The notes beneath the pieces are model-generated. The model searched no databases. It was given only the letters and a program-made list of their open reading frames with translations, and was not told the DNA's origin. Positions 43,948 to 51,852 of a stretch of 64,000 nucleotides of DNA are shown here, one piece after another (position 1 is the stretch's first letter; every line of letters starts with the position of its first letter). Where the stretch lies: NCBI GenBank assembly GCA_045588485.1, contig JAZNEI010000089.1:90702-154701 (forward strand), given 5' to 3'. The translations under genes were made by a program, and so were the position numbers. The DNA is from HGM04593 sp045588485. GTDB taxonomy: Bacteria; Bacteroidota; Bacteroidia; Bacteroidales; Bacteroidaceae.

Positions 43948-45156
43948 TTATGGTTTCTGTAGAAATTTAATGTCAGACTCTATTAAATCTGCGTCTGTCA
44001 AAAAACCTAATTTATATTTTAGGATACGTCTAAGTTTCACTTTCCCTCCTCCTGACAAAGAAAAATAATCACTAGTATAATCAACGTCTGAAATTAATGA
44101 AATATATTTTTCAAATGAATCTTGAATGCCTTCATTCTCAATGATAGCTTTCAATATATCAAACAACACAGATATGCCTATTGTCTTAGTAATGACACTA
44201 TCTGCTGACGCATTTTTCCATAGAATTTCATTCACTGCATCAAAATACCTAAATATAATTTCATATATTTCTTCGTCTTTGTTTTCTATATACAAGTTCC
44301 TTAATACAGAAGCATCTCGTTTGCCATTACTTTCCATTTTTCCCAAATCAGAACGAGTACCAGTTCCAGACCACAAAGAACGTTTCATGGCAAGGAAATC
44401 TCTATCTTTTTGAGGATTAGAAGATATGAGGTGCATGATACCTTCTACCATAGCTGCCGTTGACAATAGCCATTTTGTTCTATCTGTAATTTCTTCTATT
44501 GATGAGAAAAGCGGGGCTAACTTTATCTTTTGATAAAGCGGAGAATCTTTTCTAAAATTAAATTTTCGAGTAAGATAAACAGCTAATTTTTCTGGCGACC
44601 AGGTATTTGAAGGTTTGTCTTCAACATCATATCCAAAAAGTTCTAAAGCCAAGCTTTTATCAACTCTTTTTTGATTACCGTTTATTGTAGCGAAAAGATA
44701 TGCTTGATAAGGATTGGGTAAATCCAAAAATATGGAGCAGACTAATTCTATATCCTTAAATTGTTCTTCTGTATAAGAGAACGCATTAAGCCTATGTTGA
44801 CCGTCAATTATTAGTGATGAAACTTCTGACGGAATTTTTATTTCAAAGCAATCAGAAATAGAAGTTGGATGTATACTCCATCTTTTAGACTGCTCTTCTA
44901 TAATATTTCCTTCATTGTCAACGTTTGCGGCAACTAAAATAGAAGTAGGAAAACACATCTCGGCAGATTTTATAAAATTCGCGATTGCCTTTAATCTCGG
45001 CAATTTAAGAGGTCTTTGATTTCCGACCAATTTCCCCTCTTTATTATAACGAGCAACAGAAGATGTTGAAATCTCAAGTAAATCTTTTGCTTTGATTTTT
45101 GCAATAAAGAAGTCTCCAAGAGGTTGACTAACTCTTATTCCATATATTTTTTTCAT
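43948..45156 (-). CDS. dndB: DndB-like DGQHR-domain protein
   Basis: 402 aa. SSLIIDGQHRLNAFSYTEEQFKDIELVCSIFLDLPNPYQAYLFATINGNQKRVDKSLALELF carries the DGQHR motif and the following helix of the DndB/DNA-sulfur regulator family. DndB proteins repress or tune phosphorothioation genes and contribute to modification; the exact activity is less settled. It is the fifth gene on the minus strand from dndC, 14 bp after the membrane-protein gene. DGQHR proteins are also found outside Dnd systems; the context here makes DndB the best name. Confidence 0.75.
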   Translation of the reverse strand: MKKIYGIRVSQPLGDFFIAKIKAKDLLEISTSSVARYNKEGKLVGNQRPLKLPRLKAIANFIKSAEMCFPTSILVAANVDNEGNIIEEQSKRWSIHPTSISDCFEIKIPSEVSSLIIDGQHRLNAFSYTEEQFKDIELVCSIFLDLPNPYQAYLFATINGNQKRVDKSLALELFGYDVEDKPSNTWSPEKLAVYLTRKFNFRKDSPLYQKIKLAPLFSSIEEITDRTKWLLSTAAMVEGIMHLISSNPQKDRDFLAMKRSLWSGTGTRSDLGKMESNGKRDASVLRNLYIENKDEEIYEIIFRYFDAVNEILWKNASADSVITKTIGISVLFDILKAIIENEGIQDSFEKYISLISDVDYTSDYFSLSGGGKVKLRRILKYKLGFLTDADLIESDIKFLQKP

Positions 45157-45170
45157 ACGATAATATAATT

Positions 45171-45590
45171 CTATATATCTCCTCCAAGTGGACTTGTCGG
45201 ATTTTTGAAAATATTTCTATTTCTATTCTGATACCACCACAACCAGCAATATAAGAAATAAACAAGTATAGATATAATTAGAGCAGCAATTTCAGATCGT
45301 TTAAGAATACCAACTACTATAATTGATGCCAATAATGGTACAACTAACCATGCAATACCGTAAAAGTCATCGTTGTCATCTCTAGTTTCTGACTTGTTGT
45401 CTATCATTTCTAAGATTCTTTCTGCAGAAGCACATACAGAAGCAATAGCAATTGTAATTAATCCAATTGCCACGTCTTTACATCCTATATCCAGAAACAG
45501 AATAGACATCCATATACTGCTAGATCCACATATTAAGAAAAATAATATGAAGAACATCAATTTGCGCCTATGTGATTTTATCCAGTCCAT
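45171..45590 (-). CDS. Three- to four-helix membrane protein inside the Dnd operon
   Basis: 139 aa. Hydrophobic segments at LMFFILFFLICGSSSIWMSI, VAIGLITIAIASVCASAE, IAWLVVPLLASIIVVGIL and IAALIISILVYFLYCWLWW, separated by a charged loop (NKSETRDDNDD). No family recognised; not part of the standard dndABCDE set. It lies between the dndE-ATPase fusion (14-bp gap) and dndB-like genes on the same transcript. It may tie modification to the membrane or be an effector; both are inferences. Confidence 0.65.
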   Translation of the reverse strand: MDWIKSHRRKLMFFILFFLICGSSSIWMSILFLDIGCKDVAIGLITIAIASVCASAERILEMIDNKSETRDDNDDFYGIAWLVVPLLASIIVVGILKRSEIAALIISILVYFLYCWLWWYQNRNRNIFKNPTSPLGGDI

Positions 45591-45604
45591 AATTTTTTCT
45601 TATA

Positions 45605-47209
45605 TTATTTTTCTTTCCAATACTGAACAACTTCAAACAAGTCGCCTTTTTGCAATTCTTTAATATTAGATACACATTGTCCGTTATCTAATTTTTCAAG
45701 ATTTCGCATAGTTCGAGAACCATCCTTTTCACTCAGGCCAAGGAACTTATTTATAGCTTTTGTATTGTTGAGGTCATTTATCGGCAAAAGGAATGCTGTT
45801 TCACATTCTTGCGAGAAATCGAAATTGCCTTGATTATACTCCGATATGCCTTGAGAGAGAAGAACTATAGAGACTCCATATGAACGAATTTTTCTAAGTA
45901 AAACTTCCAAAATCTCCAAAGACTTCTTTTCACGGAATAAATCGTGAGCTTCATCAATCATTAACACATAACGCATGCTTCGGTTACCTTCAATGACTTC
46001 TGTACCACCCATATTAGTAAACACATTGAAGATGTAGTTGATGATAAGAAAGATTGATGTAAATCGAACAGTACTATCCAATTCACCTGATAGTGAAAAG
46101 TAATAATTGCTGTTTAGGAAGATACTTGGGTCGTTGACTTTTGAAGCGAAGAGTTCATACTCACTCAAACGCTCCATAATCTCTGTAAGAGTGTCACGGT
46201 TATCACCTACTGATTCTATCACTAAATCGTAAATTTCCTTTAATGAAGGGTGTTTTCCATCTTTATGTTGAACAAACGCTTCTTTCGTAGCATCTTTTAG
46301 TGTTTGCTGTTGTTTCTTGCCAATATTGGAGTATTTAGCAATAATATCAACAAATTTATTTATACCTACAAGTTTATTCTTTTCATTAACATTATCAATG
46401 AATGAAACTGGATTCAATGGAAATGGTGTATGAGGCGCATTTATACATTCTGTATGAGTTTCTGTAAAGAAATCTCTCATTTTATTCCTGTCATCTTCAC
46501 TTAGTCCCTTAAAATCAAGGAACAGAAAATTGACTTGACCTTGCGTCTGTGTATACAATTGGCGAAGAAATTCAAGTGCAAATTGAGTCTTGCCAGAACC
46601 AGATTTTCCTGCTACGGCAATGTGTTGATTGTTGTAGCGAGTAGAATCGTTGAAGCAACAATATATATCCTCTCTTGTTTCGATATTATATCCCACTTTG
46701 ATTTTAATAGGACCAGAAAACACACTTTTTGTGATGTGTTGATTTCTATTCTCAACACAATCGAATCTTTCGGGAGAATCTTCAATCATATCAATTCCCT
46801 TTCTGAAATATTCAGTTAAGAAATCGAAGAAAGTATATTGTGGATTATTTTCAAACAGGTAATTTATCTTTTCTAATCCATGATCAATATGTAGTTTTAT
46901 GTACTTGGGGATAAGCTCGTCATTTTTAGTTATTCCATATGCCTGACAAATTAAGGCAATATAGAAATCTCTATACTGTCCATCAAATAGGATATGGTCC
47001 TTGTATTCTTTTCCTTGTGAATCGTATGCAGAAAATTCCTGTTGTGTAAAGCGTTTACCTGTAGACAAAGAATAGCCTAATGCAATACGAGCTATCACAT
47101 TTTCTTTTGTACCCCCAGTAAGTTTTTTTGTTAATTGGGTTACAATGGCTTGGTTTTCGCCAGATGTTTTGATGTTAATTTGCATATCCGCTATTGTTAT
47201 ATTCTTCAA
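45605..47209 (-). CDS. dndE: DndE domain fused to FtsK/HerA-like ATPase
   Basis: 534 aa. Residues ~1-118 match DndE: TIADMQINIKTSGENQAIVTQLTKKLTGGTKENVIARIALGYSLSTG, then SQGKEYKDHILFDGQYRDFYIAL and PKYIKLHIDHGLEKINYL. Standard DndE is about 110-130 aa and ends here. The rest is a P-loop translocase: VAVAGKSGSGKTQFALEF (Walker A, residues 200-208), FLFLDFKGLSED, YVLMIDEAHDLFRE (Walker B, 414-424) and a sensor SIVLLSQG. A DndE that carries its own ATPase would couple nicked-DNA binding to translocation. It overlaps dndD by 35 bp, suggesting coupled translation. Confidence 0.8.
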   Translation of the reverse strand: MKNITIADMQINIKTSGENQAIVTQLTKKLTGGTKENVIARIALGYSLSTGKRFTQQEFSAYDSQGKEYKDHILFDGQYRDFYIALICQAYGITKNDELIPKYIKLHIDHGLEKINYLFENNPQYTFFDFLTEYFRKGIDMIEDSPERFDCVENRNQHITKSVFSGPIKIKVGYNIETREDIYCCFNDSTRYNNQHIAVAGKSGSGKTQFALEFLRQLYTQTQGQVNFLFLDFKGLSEDDRNKMRDFFTETHTECINAPHTPFPLNPVSFIDNVNEKNKLVGINKFVDIIAKYSNIGKKQQQTLKDATKEAFVQHKDGKHPSLKEIYDLVIESVGDNRDTLTEIMERLSEYELFASKVNDPSIFLNSNYYFSLSGELDSTVRFTSIFLIINYIFNVFTNMGGTEVIEGNRSMRYVLMIDEAHDLFREKKSLEILEVLLRKIRSYGVSIVLLSQGISEYNQGNFDFSQECETAFLLPINDLNNTKAINKFLGLSEKDGSRTMRNLEKLDNGQCVSNIKELQKGDLFEVVQYWKEK

Positions 47210-49289
47210 AAAGATTCTCTGGTTTCACTTCAACAAAGTGCGAACCATCTTTTTCATTGTTTATCAAATAGGATTTATTTACGATTGGTTGAATATATTG
47301 ATATTCTTCTTCCGTCAATTCTTTTTTAAGAAGAGGAAATAGAATCACTTGTTTTGAAACATTTGGATAGAACTTCGTGAGTACATTCTTTGTATGTTGC
47401 GGGTCAAATTTCTGCATTGGGCTATCTATGAAAACAGGAAACTCAATTTCTGTTTCATCAACCAAAGCACTTAATAGTGCAGATGCAAACATCTGACGTT
47501 CCCCCATGGAAAGAATGCTATTATCAATTTTCTTATCATCATATCCAAATAGGCAAATGTCAACATCATCACCATTGCCATTGATGTCAACAATTACCTT
47601 TTTAACAAGATTGGTCTTGTGCAAATATGATTGAAGCTTTACTTCCAGTTTCTTCGCAAGTGCCTTTTTCTTTTCTTCCTTAAAACGAATAAGGAATTTT
47701 TGTATTGTATTGATTAGGCGCGCAGCTTCATTGTCAACTGCACGGTTCTGATCTGAAACATTTATTTTTTTAGAGAGAATCTCCTTTTGCTTTTTATGAG
47801 CAATCACTTGTTCTTTAAGTAACTCTATTTCACTTTGTCTTTTCCCGATTTCTACACCGATGGAATCTATCAGACGGTCGATATTTTCTTTTCGGGTTCT
47901 CAAATCCTGAACATAATCACTCTCTGCTTTTTTCTCAGCCTCTCGAATATTCTTTTCGATTGTGTATAATTCAGATTTGGCTTTGGTATATTTATTAATT
48001 AGATTCTCAAAAGAAGATTTACTATCTTTGATTTTCGCAATAAGATGCATAAACTCTTCAACCTGTCCCTGACTAAAGTCATGCAATGTACTGAAGTGTT
48101 CAAACTTACTTTCATCAGAAACGTTATAAAAATGCTTTTTGATGAGTTGCCTGATTTGAAGTTCATAGAAATCTCTGGTCTTTATATCAATTGAGAAATG
48201 GAGATCCTTCTTTGCTTCTTCAATATCGCCGAGTATGACATCAGTTTTATCATTAACTCCTTCCAGTTGAAGTTTATTCTGTTTATACGCTTTTTCTGTT
48301 TCTAATTGTGTTGAAAGTTCAGACATAATACCTCCTGCCAAGCCAAATGGAGTAAGGCTATATAAATCTTTAAGGCTGTCATCTGCTTCCCTTAGCACTA
48401 TGTCAAGTTCCGCCTTCCTACTATTTAATTTCTGCAATTCGTCTACAGACATAGTATCGCCTTCACGAATCAATTTTGATTGAAGTTCGGCTGAATTATG
48501 ACGTTTAAAAACTCGGTCTTCTTCCAAATTACTAATTTCCTCAGTCAACCTATCAATTTCACCCTCTTTGAAATCAATATCTGCGATTAGTCCATTAAAC
48601 TCGCGTTTCTCTTGAGGTTTAGCAGATGACTTTCTATAGTCATCCTGGATTCTGACCAATTCATTTTTTAGATCTTCATATTTTTGTATGCCAAGAACTT
48701 GAGAATATGCAAGACTTAAATCCTTTCGTTGTTCTGGAGTATTTATTTGAGCAAATGAAACTATCTTTTCTGCATCAAAGAAAAAGAATTTTGCAATCTC
48801 TATTGGAAGTATATAATCCCGAATAAATATTTCCTCTTCTTTTGCAATTTCCTCTTTTGATCCCGTGAACAAATCGTTCTTCCGGCCATCAATCAGAATT
48901 TCTAACTCGTCATCATAATTTGTTGCACTATCATAGGAACGAACAATTGTTATCTCGGTGCAAGGCGTATCTGGAATTTCTACATCCGTAAATGTAACGG
49001 ACACAGAGAACCGAGTTTCGCCTTCTTTCTGTGCAGCAAAGTTGAGACTATTACCAATGTATTTACTATAACCTCCTTTTTCGTCAATTTCTTTACGGTA
49101 TAGTTCATCAACCTTCCCCATGTTCTTACCATATAGGCACCAAACTAATGACATGAGAAAAGTTGTTTTGCCGAAACCATTATTACCACTGACGATAATC
49201 AGATTCCTATTCCCATCGGGAAAAAGTTCAATCTTATTCTTTCCTTTATAAATTCGGAAATTATTAAGTTCAATTTCGCGTATCGTCAT
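47175..49289 (-). CDS. dndD: DndD, SMC/Rad50-like ATPase
   Basis: 704 aa. The N-terminal half-ATPase has SGNNGFGKTTFLMSLVW (Walker A, about residue 35) and IEIAKFFFFDAEKI, typical of DndD. The centre is ~350 residues of coiled coil (RKENIDRLIDSIGVEIGKRQSEIELLKEQ). The C-terminal half has the ABC signature ILSMGERQMFASALL and Walker B FPVFIDSPMQKFDP. DndD drives the DNA transaction in phosphorothioation with ATP. It overlaps dndC by 4 bp and dndE by 35 bp, so the three genes are one translational unit. Length is usual for the family. Confidence 0.92.
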   Translation of the reverse strand: MTIREIELNNFRIYKGKNKIELFPDGNRNLIIVSGNNGFGKTTFLMSLVWCLYGKNMGKVDELYRKEIDEKGGYSKYIGNSLNFAAQKEGETRFSVSVTFTDVEIPDTPCTEITIVRSYDSATNYDDELEILIDGRKNDLFTGSKEEIAKEEEIFIRDYILPIEIAKFFFFDAEKIVSFAQINTPEQRKDLSLAYSQVLGIQKYEDLKNELVRIQDDYRKSSAKPQEKREFNGLIADIDFKEGEIDRLTEEISNLEEDRVFKRHNSAELQSKLIREGDTMSVDELQKLNSRKAELDIVLREADDSLKDLYSLTPFGLAGGIMSELSTQLETEKAYKQNKLQLEGVNDKTDVILGDIEEAKKDLHFSIDIKTRDFYELQIRQLIKKHFYNVSDESKFEHFSTLHDFSQGQVEEFMHLIAKIKDSKSSFENLINKYTKAKSELYTIEKNIREAEKKAESDYVQDLRTRKENIDRLIDSIGVEIGKRQSEIELLKEQVIAHKKQKEILSKKINVSDQNRAVDNEAARLINTIQKFLIRFKEEKKKALAKKLEVKLQSYLHKTNLVKKVIVDINGNGDDVDICLFGYDDKKIDNSILSMGERQMFASALLSALVDETEIEFPVFIDSPMQKFDPQHTKNVLTKFYPNVSKQVILFPLLKKELTEEEYQYIQPIVNKSYLINNEKDGSHFVEVKPENLFEEYNNSGYAN

Positions 49290-50626
49290 GATTTCTTTTT
49301 ATTTACAAATTCCTCTAAACGAGACTCAATTTCTGTTTTCAAGCCACGGCGTCGCTGCATGAGTGACTTGCTTTTCTGAAGCATAAGAAGTTGCTCTATC
49401 AATTCACCTTCTTCAAGGTTTTCTTGGCAAATTTCTTTCATCAAATCTGCTTCCAATTTGTTTTTTATCTTGCCCTCTTCCATATTTAATGAGGAATTAT
49501 AGATTTTGTTATATATTTCTGATACTTGATGTGCAAAGTTAAAATCTCGATACCAGTTCACTTGAATTGCAATCAATTCTTGATCAGTAATGAGTTTTAT
49601 TTCAGGATTATATTGTTGCAATTCATGTTGAACATTTAACAGTCCTTCCAACATTTTCGCTCTATATGTGAAAGTGTAGGGTCCCATATCGTTTACGGCT
49701 CTTCTCCCATCCCGGCGCAACGGGAACCGATTCTCAATGATATTCCGTTCTTGATCCAGCTTTAACCTAAAATCATAAAGCGGTTGCATCCATTCTCGGC
49801 CATTTTTTATAAGCGAACGCATGGACTTATCATCCTTCACAACAGTGCAAGTCCAACAGCCGAAACGACTTTGACCACAAGAACCATGACTTTTGTCTGT
49901 TACAACGGTTGGACATTCGTAATCGTCCGCACTTGCATCAACATAAATGTTAAACAGGATTTTGTTATCAAATCCCCAGGGTGATGGAATGGTATTTATT
50001 ATATACCAGACTTCTTCCAACATCAATTCTTTGATTGGTGCATAGACATATGTATTTGCCAACAGAGTATGATTGGTAAGTCGCTTGCCATGAATTTCAT
50101 GTTTCTTGATGGAACGAGCGCGAGTCGCACTTTCTGCTTTTCTTGTTCCAATTAAAATTATAGCTTCCCCACACTCGTCAACTTGTTCTATTATAAAACG
50201 AGCTGTAGGCTTAATCTTCATTTTCTCAGTACACCATCTAAATGCTGTGTTTGGAACAGGATAACCTTTCCCTATAACATTCACCCAAAAAGAATCTTCC
50301 AATCGAGGCGTAGTCTTCCGAACAAAAATAGGCAAGTCTTCTTCTCTTGCTTTTTTTTCTATCTGTTCAAGAACTTGGTCAACATACGATGCAATTATAG
50401 GATTTTCAACCATTGTATCATTACATACGACATATATTGGTCTACGAAGTTGAAACGGCCCCGGTAGTTCTTTTAATTTTTCAAGCGCAATCCATACAAG
50501 CATTAGTAATACAGTAGAATCCTTTCCCCCACTGAATCCTATAATCCATGGTCGGGTAGACTCATCAGCATACGCATACTGGTCAAGAATTTCATCTATT
50601 ATATATTCAATACGTTTATTCCTCAT
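49286..50626 (-). CDS. dndC: DndC, PAPS-reductase-like sulfurtransferase
   Basis: 446 aa. WIIGFSGGKDSTVLLMLVW is the PP-loop ATP-pyrophosphatase motif (about residue 29-37). Cysteines for an Fe-S cluster are visible as AFRWCTEKMK (about 145), SADDYECPTVVT and GSCGQSRFGCWTCTVV (about 265-280), the classical DndC arrangement. DndC activates the DNA backbone and transfers sulfur received from a cysteine desulfurase. No dndA is present in the window, so a chromosomal IscS/SufS/NifS enzyme probably serves. It is the first gene of the operon, 40 bp downstream of the XRE regulator gene. Confidence 0.92.
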   Translation of the reverse strand: MRNKRIEYIIDEILDQYAYADESTRPWIIGFSGGKDSTVLLMLVWIALEKLKELPGPFQLRRPIYVVCNDTMVENPIIASYVDQVLEQIEKKAREEDLPIFVRKTTPRLEDSFWVNVIGKGYPVPNTAFRWCTEKMKIKPTARFIIEQVDECGEAIILIGTRKAESATRARSIKKHEIHGKRLTNHTLLANTYVYAPIKELMLEEVWYIINTIPSPWGFDNKILFNIYVDASADDYECPTVVTDKSHGSCGQSRFGCWTCTVVKDDKSMRSLIKNGREWMQPLYDFRLKLDQERNIIENRFPLRRDGRRAVNDMGPYTFTYRAKMLEGLLNVQHELQQYNPEIKLITDQELIAIQVNWYRDFNFAHQVSEIYNKIYNSSLNMEEGKIKNKLEADLMKEICQENLEEGELIEQLLMLQKSKSLMQRRRGLKTEIESRLEEFVNKKKS

Positions 50627-50665
50627 TTTGGATTTTTATCATAAATCTGACATCCGATTTATAGG

Positions 50666-50878
50666 CTAAAAAGTTTTAAAGTCCTTATTTACCAAATCGT
50701 TCAATTCTACATCTAATAGGTGTGATATTTTAATTAGGGTTTCAATATCTGGCTGAGAACTATTCGTACACCATTTTGAAACGGTGGATGGGTTGACATT
50801 TAATTGCTCACACAGCCATTTATTTGTCCTCTTCTTTTCTGCTAAAACTACTTTCAGACGATTTATATCTGTTTCCAT
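50666..50878 (-). CDS. XRE-family (Cro/C1) regulator of the Dnd operon
   Basis: 70 aa. VVLAEKKRTNKWLCEQLNVNPSTVSKWCTNSSQPDIETLIKISHLLDVELNDLV is a canonical five-helix HTH_XRE domain, where the recognition helix is NPSTVSKWCTN. At this size it is little more than the DNA-binding domain. It is transcribed in the direction of dndC with a 39-bp gap, so it likely autoregulates the operon. A 600-bp non-coding region with degenerate repeats lies upstream. Confidence 0.8.
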   Translation of the reverse strand: METDINRLKVVLAEKKRTNKWLCEQLNVNPSTVSKWCTNSSQPDIETLIKISHLLDVELNDLVNKDFKTF

Positions 50879-51055
50879 ATTGGCAAAATTTGTTATTTGC
50901 TCACAAAAATAGTGATTTTATTTCACTTGGCAAAAGAAATAATTGAGTTTACGGTAAAATTGACCTAAAATACTGATTTGAATCAGTATAATAAACGTTA
51001 TAAAGTATCTATAGAGATTTGGCTATGCCTTCTATTTATATGTTTACAATATGCT

Positions 51056-51230
51056 TAGTGTCAGAGTTGGAATTGAAAGTGTCCAAGTTAGTATTCATTT
51101 GATGTCAGAAGTGTTTAAGTCAACGTGTAAATTACTAAGTTTGGTGTCAGAGCCAGCATTAGAAGTGTTAGAGTGTCTAAGTTGGTGTTGAAAATGTTAG
51201 AGTGCTCTTGTTGTCTATGTTTAGAGTTAC
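51056..51230. repeat. Degenerate repeats near the right end of the element
   Basis: Motifs GTGTCAGAG, AAGTGTT and CTAAGTTGGTGTT recur several times with variable spacing over ~175 bp (for example GTGTCAGAG at about 51059 and 51150; AGTGTTAGAG or ATGTTAGAG at about 51166 and 51195). No ORF is convincing in 50879-51489. It may hold additional integrase/excisionase sites. Confidence 0.45.
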
Positions 51231-51352
51231 ACTCCATTTTTTTGTCGCAAAAACACAAATCATTTGCGACAATAATAAGACTTGCGCAAAACAAAAAAGG
51301 GACCTGGCATTATTCCCAATAGGTCTAATAACTGTCTTAATACACCCAATTC

Positions 51353-51374
51353 TGCGTAAACAATGCGTAAACAA
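51353..51374. repeat. Tandem 11-bp repeat (TGCGTAAACAA x2), right end
   Basis: Two adjacent perfect copies, identical to 33461-33482 at the other end of the element and in the same orientation. Probable arm-type integrase sites. Confidence 0.6.
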
Positions 51375-51489
51375 ACGGTTTCAGTTAGGGGTATTTAGTG
51401 AGTCTCATAGAGGATAGTGAATTTTGTAACTAACTGCTATTCAGTTAAGATTAGTTAAGCGAGCTATCACGAAACGTCATCTTATCGTT

Positions 51490-51545
51490 CTCATAATCTG
51501 GAGGTCCCTGGTTCAAGCCCAGGCTGGCCCACTTTAAAAATCAAG
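51490..51545 (+). repeat. Right att: tRNA (CAT anticodon) 3' half
   Basis: Identical over 56 bp to 33369-33424. The upstream DNA does not restore a tRNA 5' half. It is followed by a CAGTT-a-CGA/TCG-c-AACTG hairpin with TTTTTTT (51545-51573), the counterpart of the terminator at the left copy. Confidence 0.85.
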
Positions 51546-51581
51546 CAGTTACGATAATCGCAACTGTTTTTTTCTTTTCTT

Positions 51582-51603
51582 GGTGAACATAAGGTGAACA
51601 TAG
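51582..51603. repeat. Tandem 11-bp repeat (GGTGAACATAR x2) outside the right att
   Basis: GGTGAACATAA is followed directly by GGTGAACATAG. It occupies the same place relative to the tRNA fragment as TGCGTAAACAA x2 does at the left att, but the sequence differs. This suggests the left end of a second element using the same tRNA site. Confidence 0.5.
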
Positions 51604-51783
51604 AACAATAAAAGTGGCCTTGAGGTGTCTTTCTGTAATTTAGTATAATTACTTGAGAGTCCATGAAATATTTTCGTAAATATGATAAAAACATACACCT
51701 AAAATGTCTCTAACATTTAAAAGGAATCGCCAATACTAGGTTTGCAGATCTTACTAAACAAGCAAAATCGTTGTAAATAACAT

Positions 51784-51820
51784 AAAAAGGCTGCAAGTCC
51801 GAGTTTACGGAATTACAACC
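51784..51820 (-). terminator. Terminator of the retron operon
   Basis: On the minus strand GGTTGTAATTCCG pairs with CGGACTTGCAGCC (12 of 13 positions, counting G-U) around a 6-nt loop and is followed by TTTTT. It lies 33 bp past the receiver/HEPN gene stop. Confidence 0.85.
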
Positions 51821-51852
51821 ATTTATATTTACTATGTCTTTGACATGTGACT

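Larger units (their letters stand above)
33369..51545. mobile_element. 18.1-kb integrative mobilizable element carrying a Dnd system
   Basis: Bounded by a perfect 56-bp direct repeat equal to the 3' half of a CAT-anticodon tRNA. An integrase gene sits next to the left copy, and identical 11-bp tandem repeats lie just inside each end. Contents in order: structured RNA, integrase, unknown, DUF3853, VirE/VapE-type protein, two small genes, putative oriT, MobC, relaxase, a membrane protein, then minus-strand cargo (AlbA/Schlafen, Dnd operon, XRE regulator). There are no transfer (tra) genes, so it would rely on a helper for conjugation. Confidence 0.82.

Noticed and set aside
51177..51417. Opposed 65- and 71-aa ORFs near the right att
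   Set aside because: They overlap the degenerate repeats and the TGCGTAAACAA arm-type repeats; no promoter or coupled neighbour.
51491..51694. Minus-strand 67-aa ORF ending GQPGLEPGTSRL
   Set aside because: It is the reverse reading of the tRNA 3' fragment (T arm and acceptor), a well-known false gene.
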